From NCBI RefSeq assembly GCF_019443425.1, contig NZ_CP080382.1:2542001-2606000 (forward strand): DNA of 64,000 bases. The letters run 5' to 3'. Origin of the DNA: Arthrobacter sp. PAMC25284. Lineage in GTDB: Bacteria > Actinomycetota > Actinomycetes > Actinomycetales > Micrococcaceae. The notes below the pieces were generated by a model that did not search any database, had not been told where the DNA came from, and saw only the letters and a list, made by a program, of their open reading frames with translations. Numbering within the stretch: the stretch's first letter is position 1; the number at the start of each line of letters is the position of its first letter. This document shows positions 32,662 to 41,577 of this stretch, piece by piece. Both the position numbers and the translations under genes were made by a program.

Positions 32662-32720
32662 GCGCCAAACGCAAAGAGGGGCCTGTTTCACGTGAAACAG
32701 GCCCTCTTTGCGTTTGGCGC
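32662..32720. promoter_or_regulatory. parS: Long palindrome centred on a canonical parS, after parB
   Basis: Arms of about 29-30 bases meet at the centre of the exact parS TGTTTCACGTGAAACA (32684-32699). The outer arms (GCGCCAAACGCAAAGAG and its complement) are unrelated to parS. The left arm has one extra G in GGGGCC relative to the right arm. It lies 14 bases after the parB stop. No U tract follows, so a plain terminator role is not obvious. Confidence 0.85.
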
Positions 32721-32754
32721 AGTTGTCTCTGCGAAGCGGAGGACTACCAATGGA

Positions 32755-33360
32755 GTGCTGCGGCGGTGGCCATGGGACCTTGACGGTAATGATCCGGAGG
32801 ACTCGCGCTTTGGCCCAAGGCTCTTCATTCGGCACGGCGGGGATGCCCTCAGTGTCGGTGAGCTCCTGGATGAGTTGGGAAAGAGTCTGGATGAGCTGGA
32901 GCTGAAGGGACGAAAAATGACCGCAACGACGAAGTCCTGGCCGGTGACGGATATATCCTTCCGGAGAGGGATTTCTTCAGCCGGTCCTCGTTCCGCCGTG
33001 CCAGCCGGGGCAAACCGTCCGACCCAGCTTGTTTCCGACCGCGCGCTGCAGTGGTGCCAGCCTCGAGAGGGCGAATTCCAGGTCCGGTTCGGCAGCGACG
33101 AGTACCGGGTCTTGCCAGCTGACCGGAGCCAGCTGCTGGAGACAGCGTTTCGAGGGAAGGGATCGTCAGTATCACATGTTTTGTCGGAACACGTCAGGTC
33201 CGGAGGCTCGTGTTTTCGACCGGGCAACGATCGTTATTCGGAAGGCTGCCCCGGGATCGAAGACCGGGGCACCTGGCGCACGGGGCTATCAGACATGGCT
33301 GCCGCTCTGGATGAACTCACCTTCCATGGACTACGGCACAGTGAGACACCGGCACTCTAG
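32755..33360 (+). CDS. Hypothetical protein after the parS palindrome
   Basis: 201 residues from GTG 32755, with GGAGG about 12 bases upstream. I recognise no family. The middle (FGPRLFIRHGGDALSVGELLDELGKSLDELELKG, about 23-56) looks like a folded, amphipathic segment, while the second half is polar with no membrane helix. Base composition and codon choice are less GC-biased than in flanking housekeeping genes. It may be a foreign or decaying gene; real coding status is uncertain. Confidence 0.4.
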   Translation: MLRRWPWDLDGNDPEDSRFGPRLFIRHGGDALSVGELLDELGKSLDELELKGRKMTATTKSWPVTDISFRRGISSAGPRSAVPAGANRPTQLVSDRALQWCQPREGEFQVRFGSDEYRVLPADRSQLLETAFRGKGSSVSHVLSEHVRSGGSCFRPGNDRYSEGCPGIEDRGTWRTGLSDMAAALDELTFHGLRHSETPAL

Positions 33361-33676
33361 CGGCTACGTTGAATGCGTTTGAGTGAGCTTCACCGGCGCC
33401 GTGGCACTGTTCGAAGACACCCATCCGGGCGAGGCCACAGGCGTCCGTGTCCGGGCTGGCCTGGCAACCCTTTTGATGACAGAGGGCCTTGGCCAGAACA
33501 GGTGACGACATCCCTCGGGGACCGGTCCGAAATGCCAACTGCACAAACATTTACCAACCCCAGGTGACAACTGCGCCCCAACCCGAAAACCGTTGAATGA
33601 CTCTCGCCAAAGTCGCTGAATAACATATTGACGGCTGGCACCCGACCCATAGGAAATTATCTGAGGGGGCAAGACC
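33361..33676. other. Gap without recognisable features
   Basis: 316 bases. I see no gene, parS or DnaA box here. Confidence 0.4.
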
Positions 33677-33964
33677 GTGACTCGCAACAGTGAGGGTTCG
33701 ACACCGGCCGCTTTGATTCACTCGTTCAGTCTCGGAACCCTCGGTCATCGCGTGGTAAAGGGTCGGGCGACGGGCGATCTCCTGGTCGTGATCAGTGCTT
33801 TTGCAGCCGCTATTTGCTGGTGGATCGGGGTGACGGGACTCGTAGCTATCGGAGGTATGGCGGGCGGTACCGCTGGATTTGTTGTATTCCTGGCCATTCC
33901 CGTCCTTGTCACAGTCACGACGTATCGGGTGGTCCGCCGTCGCAGGAGCCCCACCTCCCCGTGA
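33677..33964 (+). CDS. Small putative membrane protein
   Basis: 95 residues, GTG start behind GAGGGGG. Two hydrophobic stretches (about 34-53 and 55-80) with a basic tail (RVVRRRRSPTSP), a positive-inside pattern. No known family recognised. It may be a real small membrane protein or chance. Confidence 0.45.
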   Translation: MTRNSEGSTPAALIHSFSLGTLGHRVVKGRATGDLLVVISAFAAAICWWIGVTGLVAIGGMAGGTAGFVVFLAIPVLVTVTTYRVVRRRRSPTSP

Positions 33965-35101
33965 TCGGGAGAGCACCGGGGCTGGACGAGGCGGATATCC
34001 CGGTGCGGTTTCCCTGCTGCAAGCCTCGCCCTGACGGTCTGGATCGTAGGGATCATCGCAACATGCGGGCATATTGGGAGGTGCATCAGCTTCGGAACGA
34101 CTCGATAGCTGAAACCAAGCGCTGCGGGAGAGGCTGCGGAGCGGTCAGGGATCCGGTCATCAAACGGATTCGAAGTTTCTTGGCCATGACCTCAGCAGTA
34201 CCCAATTCCGGACGCCAGTTCCCTCTTGAGCGAGAACCCAGCGCCCCGGAGGGCACGCGTGACACTCAAGGGCATGCGCTAAAGGTACTGCGTTCTGTCG
34301 TGGAATCAGGCGCTTGCGATCGCTGGCCACCACCCAGTCCGGCCTGGATCTACCGGCCGTGAGGCGTGCGTGGCTGTTGTGAGTGTCGGTCTGCACTGAC
34401 CGCGGCCGTGACGTCGTCAGCCCTGAAGCGTCGCACCACTGCCGACGGAACTCGCACGTCAGTCAGCGTGGCCAGCGTACGGCCTGGGTGGCTCCCTAAG
34501 GCCCTCAGGCGGTCTGCGCCTGCCGGGAGCCCACTTAGGGCGGTTGGCGTGCCTATAGCCTCTCCTCCGTTCCACCCCTGGTTCCCGGGCCGGTGTCGGG
34601 CGCCTGCACTGGCACGCGCATCCGGATCATTATGCCCGGGATCGGACCGGTTCAGATTAACGTCGAGCGGTGCGCGCTGTGGCGTTCGAGTGGCTATGAG
34701 CAGATTAAGGCAGCATTGGTTGACGGGGCCGTGGTGTCGCTGAGCGCGAAGGGGGTCACAACGGGGGGAAATCGCGGCCCAACCAAACTGGTTCTTGGGG
34801 CCAGTGCGTGACTATCCTGATTCCCAAGTGCACCGTAAAAGGTCACCGCTGGGGTGTCAGAGTGGCATAGCCAGCCCCCTGGACCCACCGCCGGCAGGGA
34901 AATCCTTTCGCATCTTCAGGCGCCAGATAGGCGTTGGTGGTTCGGGAATGGGGTGTATCTTGTCGCGGACTTGCCGGCTCCCCCAGCGACGTGCTCGTCC
35001 TGGTCGGCAGACCGGCCAGGCAGCTGCCCCGCGTGCTGATGTGTCCATCCGTAGACCCATTGTTCGTTGGGACCGAAGTCCTATGAAGCTTCTATATCTC
35101 G
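33965..35101. other. Poorly conserved stretch before the IS island
   Basis: About 1.1 kb with only short, unrecognisable frames. A 72-codon frame at 34593-34811 (MPGIGPVQINVERCALW within it) is the most protein-like, but nothing supports it. It probably contains gene debris. Confidence 0.35.
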
Positions 35102-35245
35102 TCAACCCCCAATTTCGCTGCCGGCGGCGGTGTTGAGGTCTCGGTAGAGGCGTCGGGCGAGGTAACGCTTGATGCAGCGGCGGATCTCGCGGTCTGTCTT
35201 GCCTTCTGCGCGGAGTTTGTCGGCGTAAGCGCGGGTTGGGGGGTG
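35102..35245 (-). pseudogene. C-terminal remnant of the split IS110-family transposase (old copy)
   Basis: Reads HPPTRAYADKLRAEGKTDRE then IRRCIKRYLARRLYRDLN and stop: the typical end of an IS110-family transposase. It continues the fragment that stops at about 36815 (MVRMVHHP). The two were one gene before the element at 35246-36814 inserted. Confidence 0.8.
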
Positions 35246-35359
35246 TCCCTATGTTTTTTGTCAAGCGCTCGGACGGGTTTTTCGAAAAATGATGTGACTG
35301 TTTTCGGGCAGGGATGAGCGGCTGGCGGCGCGTGTCCGCGAGCTGGTAGCCCTCTGTGT

Positions 35360-36559
35360 TTAGGCGGTTTTCGGGCTTGGCGCCTCGTAGAAGGTGCCGT
35401 CGCGGAGCATCGCGAAGAGGACGTCGCAGCGGCGTCGTGCCAGGGCGATCAGGGCCTGGTTGTGCCGTTTACCCTCTGCCCGTTTCCGGTCGTAGTACTC
35501 CCGGGAGACCGGGTCTTTCAAGGACGCGAACGCCGAGAGGAAGAACGCCCGTTTGAGGATCTTGTTGCCCTTCTTGGAGGAGTGGTCTCCGCGGATTGAG
35601 GTTCCGGAGCGCCACGTCACCGGTGCGAGCCCGGAGTAGGAGCCCAGGTGCCCGGCGGTCTTGAATTCCTTGCCGACAACCTCGGTAATGATCCGGGCTG
35701 CCGTCCTGACGCCGACCGCCGGTAGGGACGTCAGGAGCTGGTGAAGAGGGTGGGCCTCCACGAGTTTTTCAACCTGTGCCAGGACCTCTGCCCGGGAGGC
35801 GCGCAGCTGGGCAAGCTGCGCCGCCAGCTGGGGCAGCACGACGCCGGCGGCAGTGGTGCCGGCCACGACCACGGTCTGCTCGGACAGGGCGGTGAAGATC
35901 CCCGCGGCCCAGCCTTTACCGGCCCGCGGAGCGGACCTGGCCATGAACGCGGCGACCCGGCTCTGGCCGGCCCTGCGCAGCGCCTCAGGCGTGGGGTATT
36001 TTTGCAGCAGCTCGGCCATAACGGGGTGGTCCAGATGTGGGCCGATGGCCCGTTCCAGTGCGGGATGGATCTGGGTGAGGAGCCCGCGGATCCGGTTCGA
36101 GGCGGCCGTGGCCTGCTTGGCCAGGTCATCGTCGAAGCCGCAGAGCATCGACAGTTCGGCGGCCTGCTCGTCGGTGACGGCGATCGAGCGCAGGGTGTGC
36201 GGCATGGTCCGGGCGGCCTCGGCGATTATGTAGGCGTCTCGGGCGTCGGTCTTGGCCTCGCCCGGGTGCAGGTCCGCGATGCGGCGCATCGCCAGGCCCG
36301 GCAGGTAACCGACCAGAATGCCGGCAGCCTGGGCCACGGCGACCGGCAGGGCGCCGATGGTGGCGGGCTGGTCCACGACCAGCAGCAGGGTCCCGTGCTT
36401 TGCGAGGCTGTCGATGATCGCCCGCAGTTTCGCCTCGTCCTGGGGCAGGGCCTTGTCGAGCAGTTTCTTGCCGTTCCTGTCCAAGGCCACCGCGTGGTGG
36501 TTGGTTTTGCCGACGTCGACGCCAATGAAGACATCAACGGAATCGTGGTCCTTGATCAC
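35360..36559 (-). CDS. IS110-family transposase/recombinase
   Basis: 399 residues from GTG 36559, chosen because GGAGG lies 5 bases upstream; the frame is open for 23 more codons. The N-terminal DEDD (RuvC-like) domain shows FIGVDVGKTNHHAVALDR and KTDARDAYIIAEA. The C-terminal Tnp20 domain shows LTSLPAVGVRTAARII and HLGSYSGLAPVTWRSGTS with the catalytic Ser, then KGNKILKRAFFLSAFASL. It appears intact and could be active. Confidence 0.92.
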   Translation of the reverse strand: MIKDHDSVDVFIGVDVGKTNHHAVALDRNGKKLLDKALPQDEAKLRAIIDSLAKHGTLLLVVDQPATIGALPVAVAQAAGILVGYLPGLAMRRIADLHPGEAKTDARDAYIIAEAARTMPHTLRSIAVTDEQAAELSMLCGFDDDLAKQATAASNRIRGLLTQIHPALERAIGPHLDHPVMAELLQKYPTPEALRRAGQSRVAAFMARSAPRAGKGWAAGIFTALSEQTVVVAGTTAAGVVLPQLAAQLAQLRASRAEVLAQVEKLVEAHPLHQLLTSLPAVGVRTAARIITEVVGKEFKTAGHLGSYSGLAPVTWRSGTSIRGDHSSKKGNKILKRAFFLSAFASLKDPVSREYYDRKRAEGKRHNQALIALARRRCDVLFAMLRDGTFYEAPSPKTA

Positions 36560-36814
36560 GCATACCTCCAGCATTCCGGTCCGATCTGACAGCTGGCATG
36601 TCCTGCGGCCCCAGAGCTCGGCATCCACGTTACGGCCGGCCTCCCGCGATAAAGTCTGCAGCTGGTCTGGTCCCCATCAGCGATCCCCTGGCGCCTATCG
36701 CACCCGGGTGACAACACCCCCCGGATCATGATCGACTGGGGGACTAAATCATGCCGGGGCCGACAGGCCAGCAACCCCGATTCTTGCTCGTTTAGGGGCT
36801 ATAAGAAAGGTAAC
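36560..36814 (-). ncRNA. Candidate bridge RNA region of the IS110-family element
   Basis: Members of the IS110 family encode a structured bridge RNA in the non-coding part next to the transposase. This 255-base 5' region has several inverted repeats (for example around 36693-36735). In transposase sense it holds GGGGGGTGT (complement of 36714-36722), able to pair with the ACACCCCCC found at the insertion edge (35247-35239). The pairing is short and C-rich, so it may be chance. Confidence 0.35.
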
Positions 36815-37276
36815 GGGTGGTGGACCATCCTGACCATGGCGATGACGTTCAGTGCGCGGTTGAGGCGTCTGTCACCGCCGAGGTTGAGCCGGTGCCGGGT
36901 GGTGTTACCGGAAGAGACCGGGATGGGGTTGACGCCGGCGAGGGCAGCTAACGCGGATCCCTCGTCCATCCGCGGGGTGCGCAGCTGCTCTTCGTCGAGG
37001 GGAAGTACGGCCGCGGCGATACGCCGGGCGTCGATTGGGTCGGACTTGCCGATCCCGCAGCGGCCGGCGCGGCCCATCCGGGCCGCTTCGACTGCCCGGT
37101 AGCCAGCCAGCCCCGACTGGCGGGCGAGCTGGGCCCCCGTAGCTGCCGATGCCCTTGACCCACAGGACGCCAAGGTCTCCGTTCGTGCGCCATGCGGCCC
37201 AGGTGATCGCGCGGGCCCTGCCTGCATGGTGTTGGTGAAGGCCTCGGTGCTGAGGTGTTCGCCGTTGGCTGCGAGC
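36815..37276 (-). pseudogene. Middle fragment of the old IS110-family transposase
   Basis: Continues the gene after the IS21 insertion: LAANGEHLSTEAFTNTMQAG, then with frame changes AITWAAWRTNGDLGVLWVKG, AQLARQSGLAGYRAVEAARM, KSDPIDARRIAAAVL, and after an apparent internal deletion SALAALAGVNPIPVSSGNTT and RRLNRALNVIAMVRMVHHP. One frame change lies at GGGGGCCC near 37132. About 150 residues between the DEDD and Tnp20 parts are missing. Non-functional. Confidence 0.8.
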
Positions 37277-37281
37277 ACGGC
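37277..37281. repeat. Target-site duplication of the IS21 element (left)
   Basis: ACGGC, matched by ACGGC at 39830-39834. Removing the element and one copy restores TATGCCGTGCTCGCAGCC, coding YAVLAA in the old transposase. Confidence 0.85.
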
Positions 37282-37366
37282 TGTGTTTCGTCAACTTTAA
37301 GTAGGCCATTTCAGCGCTAAGAATCAGGCCACCTCGGCACGTTTCCAGGCCATTTCAGCGTTTTGG

Positions 37367-38098
37367 TTATTTCATCAGGGCATTTTTGACCCGGTAGGAC
37401 TCACCACGGAACTGCAGGAGCCGTCCGTGGTGCACCAGCCGGTCGATGACGGCCGCGGCCATGTTGTCGTCCCCGAACACCGTTCCCCAGCGGGAGAACT
37501 CGAGGTTGGTGGTGATGATGAGGCTGCGTTTCTCGTAGCCGTCCGCGATGACTTGGAACAGGAGCCTGGCCCCTTCGGTATCGATCGGGAGGTAGCCCAG
37601 TTCATCGATGGCCAGGAGCTGGTTTTTGGCCAGGGAGGCGAGCTCCTTGTCCAGCCGGTCCTCGTCCTTGGCGCGGCGCAGCATCATGACCAGGGCTGAG
37701 GTGGTGAAGAACCTGGCCGGGATGCCTTGTCGGCAGGCGGCTGCGACCAGGGCGGTGGCCATGTGGGTTTTGCCGGTGCCGACATCCCCGTAGAGGACCA
37801 GGTCCTGGGCCCGGTTGATGAACTCCAGGGATTCGAGGGGTTCGCGGCCGTAGTCCTCGGGGAACCTGACACTGGTGTAGTCGAATCCCGTGAGTGTTTT
37901 CAGGGCAGGGAGCCTCGCGGATTTCAGCAATCGTTGGCGGCGTGATTCCTGCCGGGATTCGTGTTCGGCCAGCAGGACCCCGTGGAGGTATTCGCGTTGT
38001 TTCGGGGTGCCTTTCTCGGCCCATTCGGTCAACACGCTGCCGGTCAGTGAGGCATGTTTGCCCGCTTCGAGGATGTCTTGGACGGTGATCGGGTTCAT
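37367..38098 (-). CDS. istB: IS21-family helper ATPase IstB
   Basis: 243 residues, DnaC-like AAA+ protein. Seen: FDYTSVRFPEDY, Walker A GDVGTGKT, Walker B LAIDELGYLP and the sensor-like LIITTNLEFSRWG. The ATG overlaps the istA stop as ATGA, the usual coupling. IstB selects the target and activates IstA. Confidence 0.95.
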   Translation of the reverse strand: MNPITVQDILEAGKHASLTGSVLTEWAEKGTPKQREYLHGVLLAEHESRQESRRQRLLKSARLPALKTLTGFDYTSVRFPEDYGREPLESLEFINRAQDLVLYGDVGTGKTHMATALVAAACRQGIPARFFTTSALVMMLRRAKDEDRLDKELASLAKNQLLAIDELGYLPIDTEGARLLFQVIADGYEKRSLIITTNLEFSRWGTVFGDDNMAAAVIDRLVHHGRLLQFRGESYRVKNALMK

Positions 38099-39573
38099 GC
38101 GACTTCTCCGGTGTTCGTGTTCAGGGTGGTGAAGGTGTCATAGACGCTTAAGTCCACGTTGGCGGCGGCCGGTTCGGTGCCGTGGGCTAACCGGCGGGCG
38201 AGCATTCCCAGGGCTGCCATGTCCGGTTGGTCCCCGCGCCGGATCAGCGTGTCGGCGGCGGCCATCGCGGCGTCGAAGCCGGCGGACCCGGTCGCGGCAT
38301 CCACCGCGTTGAGCAGGCGGCGACGGTCCGTGGGTGCCGCGGCATCGATCCAGTCGCGGACCGGGTCGGTGACCAGGGCCCGTAACGGGGAATGGCTCCA
38401 GGCGCCGGGCTTGGTCACCAGCAGCGGGACCAGGGAGGCGGGGTCGAAGATCGTTGTCGCCTGCCGGCCGAACACCCGGTCAAAGGACCGGATCGGTTCG
38501 GAGTGCTCATCGAGGATTTGAACCACGTCGTGGCGGAGTCCCACGGTGAGCATCCGCCCATGGAAGGAGGACCCGGCGGCGTAGGTGTTCCCGTCAATGA
38601 GCAGGTTCCCGGTCTTGTCGGCCTTGCGCGATTCGTAGCGCACCGGGTCGAACCCGACCCCGGGCAACGCCAGGGATGAGGCAACGTCGTGGGTGAACAG
38701 CTCGCCCAGGGGCAGGCCCTTGCGGTAATGCGTGGTGGTGGCCAACGCGTCGCACCGGGCCATGAGCACCTCGTTCAAGGCCTGCAGGCTGGAGGCCACG
38801 GGTTCGGGAACCATGAGGTTACGGCGCAGGAACCCGACCGCGTTTTCCACGTTCCCTTTTTCATGCCCGGAGTACGGGTTGCAGTAGCGGGATTCGGAGC
38901 GGTAGTGAAGCTTGAACGCCCCGAACAGTTTCGTCTCCACGACCCTGGTGCCCACCCGGCGCCCGATGCCGGTGGCGTTATCAAAGACCAGGTGCCTCGG
39001 TGCGGCCCCGATGTGCTCGAACACCTTCCGCAGTCCGTGGCAGACGCATTCGGCGGTTTCGCCGCGGTATGCCTGGACGAAGCGCATGTTCGAGAACGGG
39101 AAGGTCACCACCAGGATGTGAAGGACCTGCCGGATCCCGGCGATGATCGCCTCGGCCTGCCCGAAGTCGACCTGCGCGGTCCCGGCCGGCCACACCAACT
39201 CGGTGAAACCTTCACCAGCGATCCTGTTGCGGGCCGTCCATTTCTTCACGGACCGCTGCACCGGGGAATACGTGCCGGTGAAACCATGCTCATCCACGAG
39301 CCGGTCAAAGACGCGTTTGGCCGTATGCCGTTGCTTGCGGTTCCGGCGCTGGTCCTCGGTGAGCCACGCTTCGATAATGTGCTCGAACCCGGTGAGCACC
39401 GAAGCCCCGTGCCGGGCCAGCGGCACCGGCGGTTCAGGGGAGTAGTTCTCCTGATCGGCGTATTTGGTCACCGAGGACCGGCTAACGCCGAGCCTGCGCG
39501 CGATCTCCCGGCCCGGGACTCCCTGGGAGTCCAGCCTTCTGATATTTTCTTGTACGGACATGGGTACCGTCAT
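38095..39573 (-). CDS. istA: IS21-family transposase IstA
   Basis: 492 residues from ATG 39573 (MTVPMSVQENIRRLDSQG), with GGAAAG 4 bases upstream; the frame is open further up. An N-terminal helix-turn-helix (GREIARRLGVSRSSVTKYA) is followed by the DDE integrase core: QVDFGQAEAI, FDNATGIGRR, and GHEKGNVENAVGFLRRN with the last acid. It is intact together with istB, so the element may be mobile. Confidence 0.95.
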   Translation of the reverse strand: MTVPMSVQENIRRLDSQGVPGREIARRLGVSRSSVTKYADQENYSPEPPVPLARHGASVLTGFEHIIEAWLTEDQRRNRKQRHTAKRVFDRLVDEHGFTGTYSPVQRSVKKWTARNRIAGEGFTELVWPAGTAQVDFGQAEAIIAGIRQVLHILVVTFPFSNMRFVQAYRGETAECVCHGLRKVFEHIGAAPRHLVFDNATGIGRRVGTRVVETKLFGAFKLHYRSESRYCNPYSGHEKGNVENAVGFLRRNLMVPEPVASSLQALNEVLMARCDALATTTHYRKGLPLGELFTHDVASSLALPGVGFDPVRYESRKADKTGNLLIDGNTYAAGSSFHGRMLTVGLRHDVVQILDEHSEPIRSFDRVFGRQATTIFDPASLVPLLVTKPGAWSHSPLRALVTDPVRDWIDAAAPTDRRRLLNAVDAATGSAGFDAAMAAADTLIRRGDQPDMAALGMLARRLAHGTEPAAANVDLSVYDTFTTLNTNTGEVA

Positions 39574-39829
39574 CTGCTTTCCAGCCCTTCCGGCGCATAC
39601 GCTTCGCAATGGCAGCGCCGTAAGGAACCTATCTGGGGGTGGCGGGCCCATGTCCCTGACACTCTGGGAAGGGCGCCGGCCACCCGGTGATCTCTATCCA
39701 GGCAAGCCCCCGAAACCATGATTTCGGGAAAAACTGGCCTGATTCTTACCGCTCTTTTGGCCTGAAACGAGCCACCAACTTGGCTCAAATTCCTGGCTGA
39801 AACGGCCTACAGATAGTCGATCACACACA

Positions 39830-39834
39830 ACGGC
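39830..39834. repeat. Target-site duplication of the IS21 element (right)
   Basis: ACGGC, the partner of the copy at 37277-37281. Confidence 0.85.
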
Positions 39835-39906
39835 ATAGGTGTGGGTCCTGGCGTGGGTGTCCACGCTGATGACGTATGGGTGGGTGTGGGCGACAATTGT
39901 GCTCAT
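39830..39906 (-). pseudogene. N-terminal fragment of the old IS110-family transposase
   Basis: From ATG 39906: MSTIVAHTHPYVISVDTHAR then THTYAV, where the frame meets the IS21 element. The VDTHARTHTYAV stretch is the first part of the DEDD domain. It joins directly to LAANGEHLSTEAF at 37276 when the IS21 element is removed. Confidence 0.85.
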
Positions 39907-40280
39907 GCGATCGGGGTTCCTCTCCATCAAATGGGCAGTGTTTCCGGTCGCTGCGGACCGGTGCCGTGCCCGGGAGAGGTCACTTCGAGGCAGAACTGTG
40001 ATGGGCCACGACCCCGGAGGGGGTCGGGCAGGCTTCTTATCGGGCCACCGAGGTGGGCCGGGCTGGCGCCGGCCGCCCGCCACGGTCGGACAGTTCATAG
40101 GCAAGGCACCCAAAGGGGCCAGTTTTGTCATGAGTCACAACCGCAGCGAGGCGACCAACACCAACCCTGCCAGCCGGTCCCTGACCAGCCACGTAAAGAC
40201 TCACAGGTTTGTCAGTCACCATCTGTTTGGGGGCTCGGCTCCGAGCGCTACCGGCCGCATGCCGCTCGGGGCCTGCCCAA

Positions 40281-40296
40281 TGTTTCACGTGAAACG
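40281..40296. promoter_or_regulatory. parS: parS site
   Basis: TGTTTCACGTGAAACG, 15 of 16 to canonical. Confidence 0.92.
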
Positions 40297-40967
40297 ACGT
40301 GCAATCCGGATGCCAAAGTTTTGGCCTAACTCTTCGCCAGTGATCTGCAGCCGGGCGGGATATCCGCGACCAGGGCTCGCGTTGACAATCGCGGCCATCC
40401 TCATCAGAGATGGGCATCGCTGTGGATCGATCGGGGGGCCGACTCTTGTTTCGTTCGACTTAACCACGCCACTCAGATGACCATTCTCGAAGTGGGATTC
40501 GGACGATCTGGAAGTCCTGGTATCGCTGCTTGTCGATGCGGGGAACCGTGCTGCAGACGTATCCGGACTGGAGACGGTCGCACCGGCTGCGTGGCCGGAA
40601 CGGTAAACATGTAGTGGCAACAGTTGCTGAGGAGTGATTGTTATGGAGACTGCGTCTCCCCCAGCATTGGCCGCGGCAGGATCATTCGCCTTAGCTGTAC
40701 TCCCTTGACGGGTGATGTAGCCGAGCGGGAAGACTGGTCGGGCTCGTTGCACGCAGGCCAATCGGACTTGTGGCAGTACACGTCCCCATCCGCGCTGGGA
40801 TTGGCGTGGGCGAGCGTCAACAGTCTGCGGGCTGAAGTTAGTGCATCTGCGGAGCCCCTCTATGCCTTGTCGTCAGGGGCAGTGCTGCAGGCTGCCTGTG
40901 TCCGGTAGTGAATGATCTCAGCGGCCTCCGGAAATAGTGCAGTGGTGGATATCACTGTGGATATCTT

Positions 40968-40976
40968 TGTGGATAA
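40968..40976 (-). promoter_or_regulatory. DnaA box
   Basis: TGTGGATAA, the complement of exact TTATCCACA, preceded by two GTGGATATC-like near repeats (40945, 40957). Confidence 0.6.
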
Positions 40977-41061
40977 CTCTGTGGGTCATCTTCGATTTCG
41001 TCCTGCCTGGACGGTGCGCTTTTTGGTGCCGTATCGACATGGAAGGCCCCGGTGGGGGCGA

Positions 41062-41077
41062 CGTTTCACGTGGAACA
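41062..41077. promoter_or_regulatory. parS: parS site
   Basis: CGTTTCACGTGGAACA, 14 of 16 to canonical. Confidence 0.8.
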
Positions 41078-41333
41078 TAAAGGATGTCCCTGCGCGAGAG
41101 TTTCGCTGTCCAGATATTCGATCACGTCCCTTTTGACAACAACATGGCTGAATCCTTGTGTTAACAGGGATTTTCGGCGGTCTGACGGACCAAGTTTGCG
41201 AGAGTGTCGTCGCAGGCAACAACTGCTAGCTGCCCCATGATGGCCGGGCTGACGGCTTGTCGTTCCCTTCGCGACTCCGATGATTTCATCACGCTTCACG
41301 GTTTTGTGGAGGAAGTCTGTCCGCGAAACCGCC

Positions 41334-41342
41334 TGTGGATAA
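41334..41342 (-). promoter_or_regulatory. DnaA box
   Basis: TGTGGATAA, the complement of exact TTATCCACA. Confidence 0.55.
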
Positions 41343-41523
41343 CGTTGTGAATAATGACCCAAAAAAGCGCCGCAGACATCTGTCGTAGGCCACTCTCGTC
41401 GGGCCCTCTGGAGCCGGGTAGTCATCGGTAAGCAGCGCTTTGTCGGGCCGTTGCGTGCATTTTCCAGCACGTCGTTGCAGTGTTCCGCCGCTGACGTGTT
41501 CTGGGTTTGTCGATCCAATCTTG

Positions 41524-41577
41524 GCTGCCGCTGCCGCTGCCGCTGCCGCTGCCGCTGCCGCTGCCGCTGCCGCTGCC
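41524..41577. repeat. Hexanucleotide tract (GCTGCC)9
   Basis: Nine perfect tandem copies lying between two parS sites. Copy number may vary between strains. Confidence 0.97.

Larger units (their letters stand above)
35246..36814 (-). mobile_element. Intact IS110-family element inserted in an older IS110-type transposase gene
   Basis: The limits are inferred from where the older transposase sequence stops (minus-sense GTCCACCACCC at 36825-36815) and resumes (CACCCCCCAACCC at 35245 downward); each may be off by a few bases. The length is about 1.57 kb with a transposase, a long 5' non-coding part (about 255 bases) and a short 3' part (about 114). There are no terminal inverted repeats or target duplication, as is usual for the family. 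Confidence 0.75.
37282..39829 (-). mobile_element. IS21-family insertion sequence, complete, 2548 bp
   Basis: The ends are related inverted repeats: in inward sense, TGTGTTTCGTCAACTTTAAG then TAGGCC at the low-coordinate end, and TGTGTGTGATCGACTATCTG then TAGGCC at the high end, both 26 bases to the shared GTAGGCC. Further inward, TAAGAATCAGGCCA occurs at both ends in inverted orientation (37317, 39746 region), the multiple terminal repeats typical of IS21. It carries istA and istB and is flanked by the 5-bp duplication ACGGC. Confidence 0.9.

Noticed and set aside
32620..32754. Extension of the orphan gene back through the parS palindrome
   Set aside because: The frame is open only by chance across the palindrome; the GTG at 32755 has a ribosome site and the upstream residues come from palindrome DNA.
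35102..39906. Prophage or integrative element
   Set aside because: Only insertion-sequence genes are present; there is no integrase, structural or conjugation gene, and no attachment repeats.
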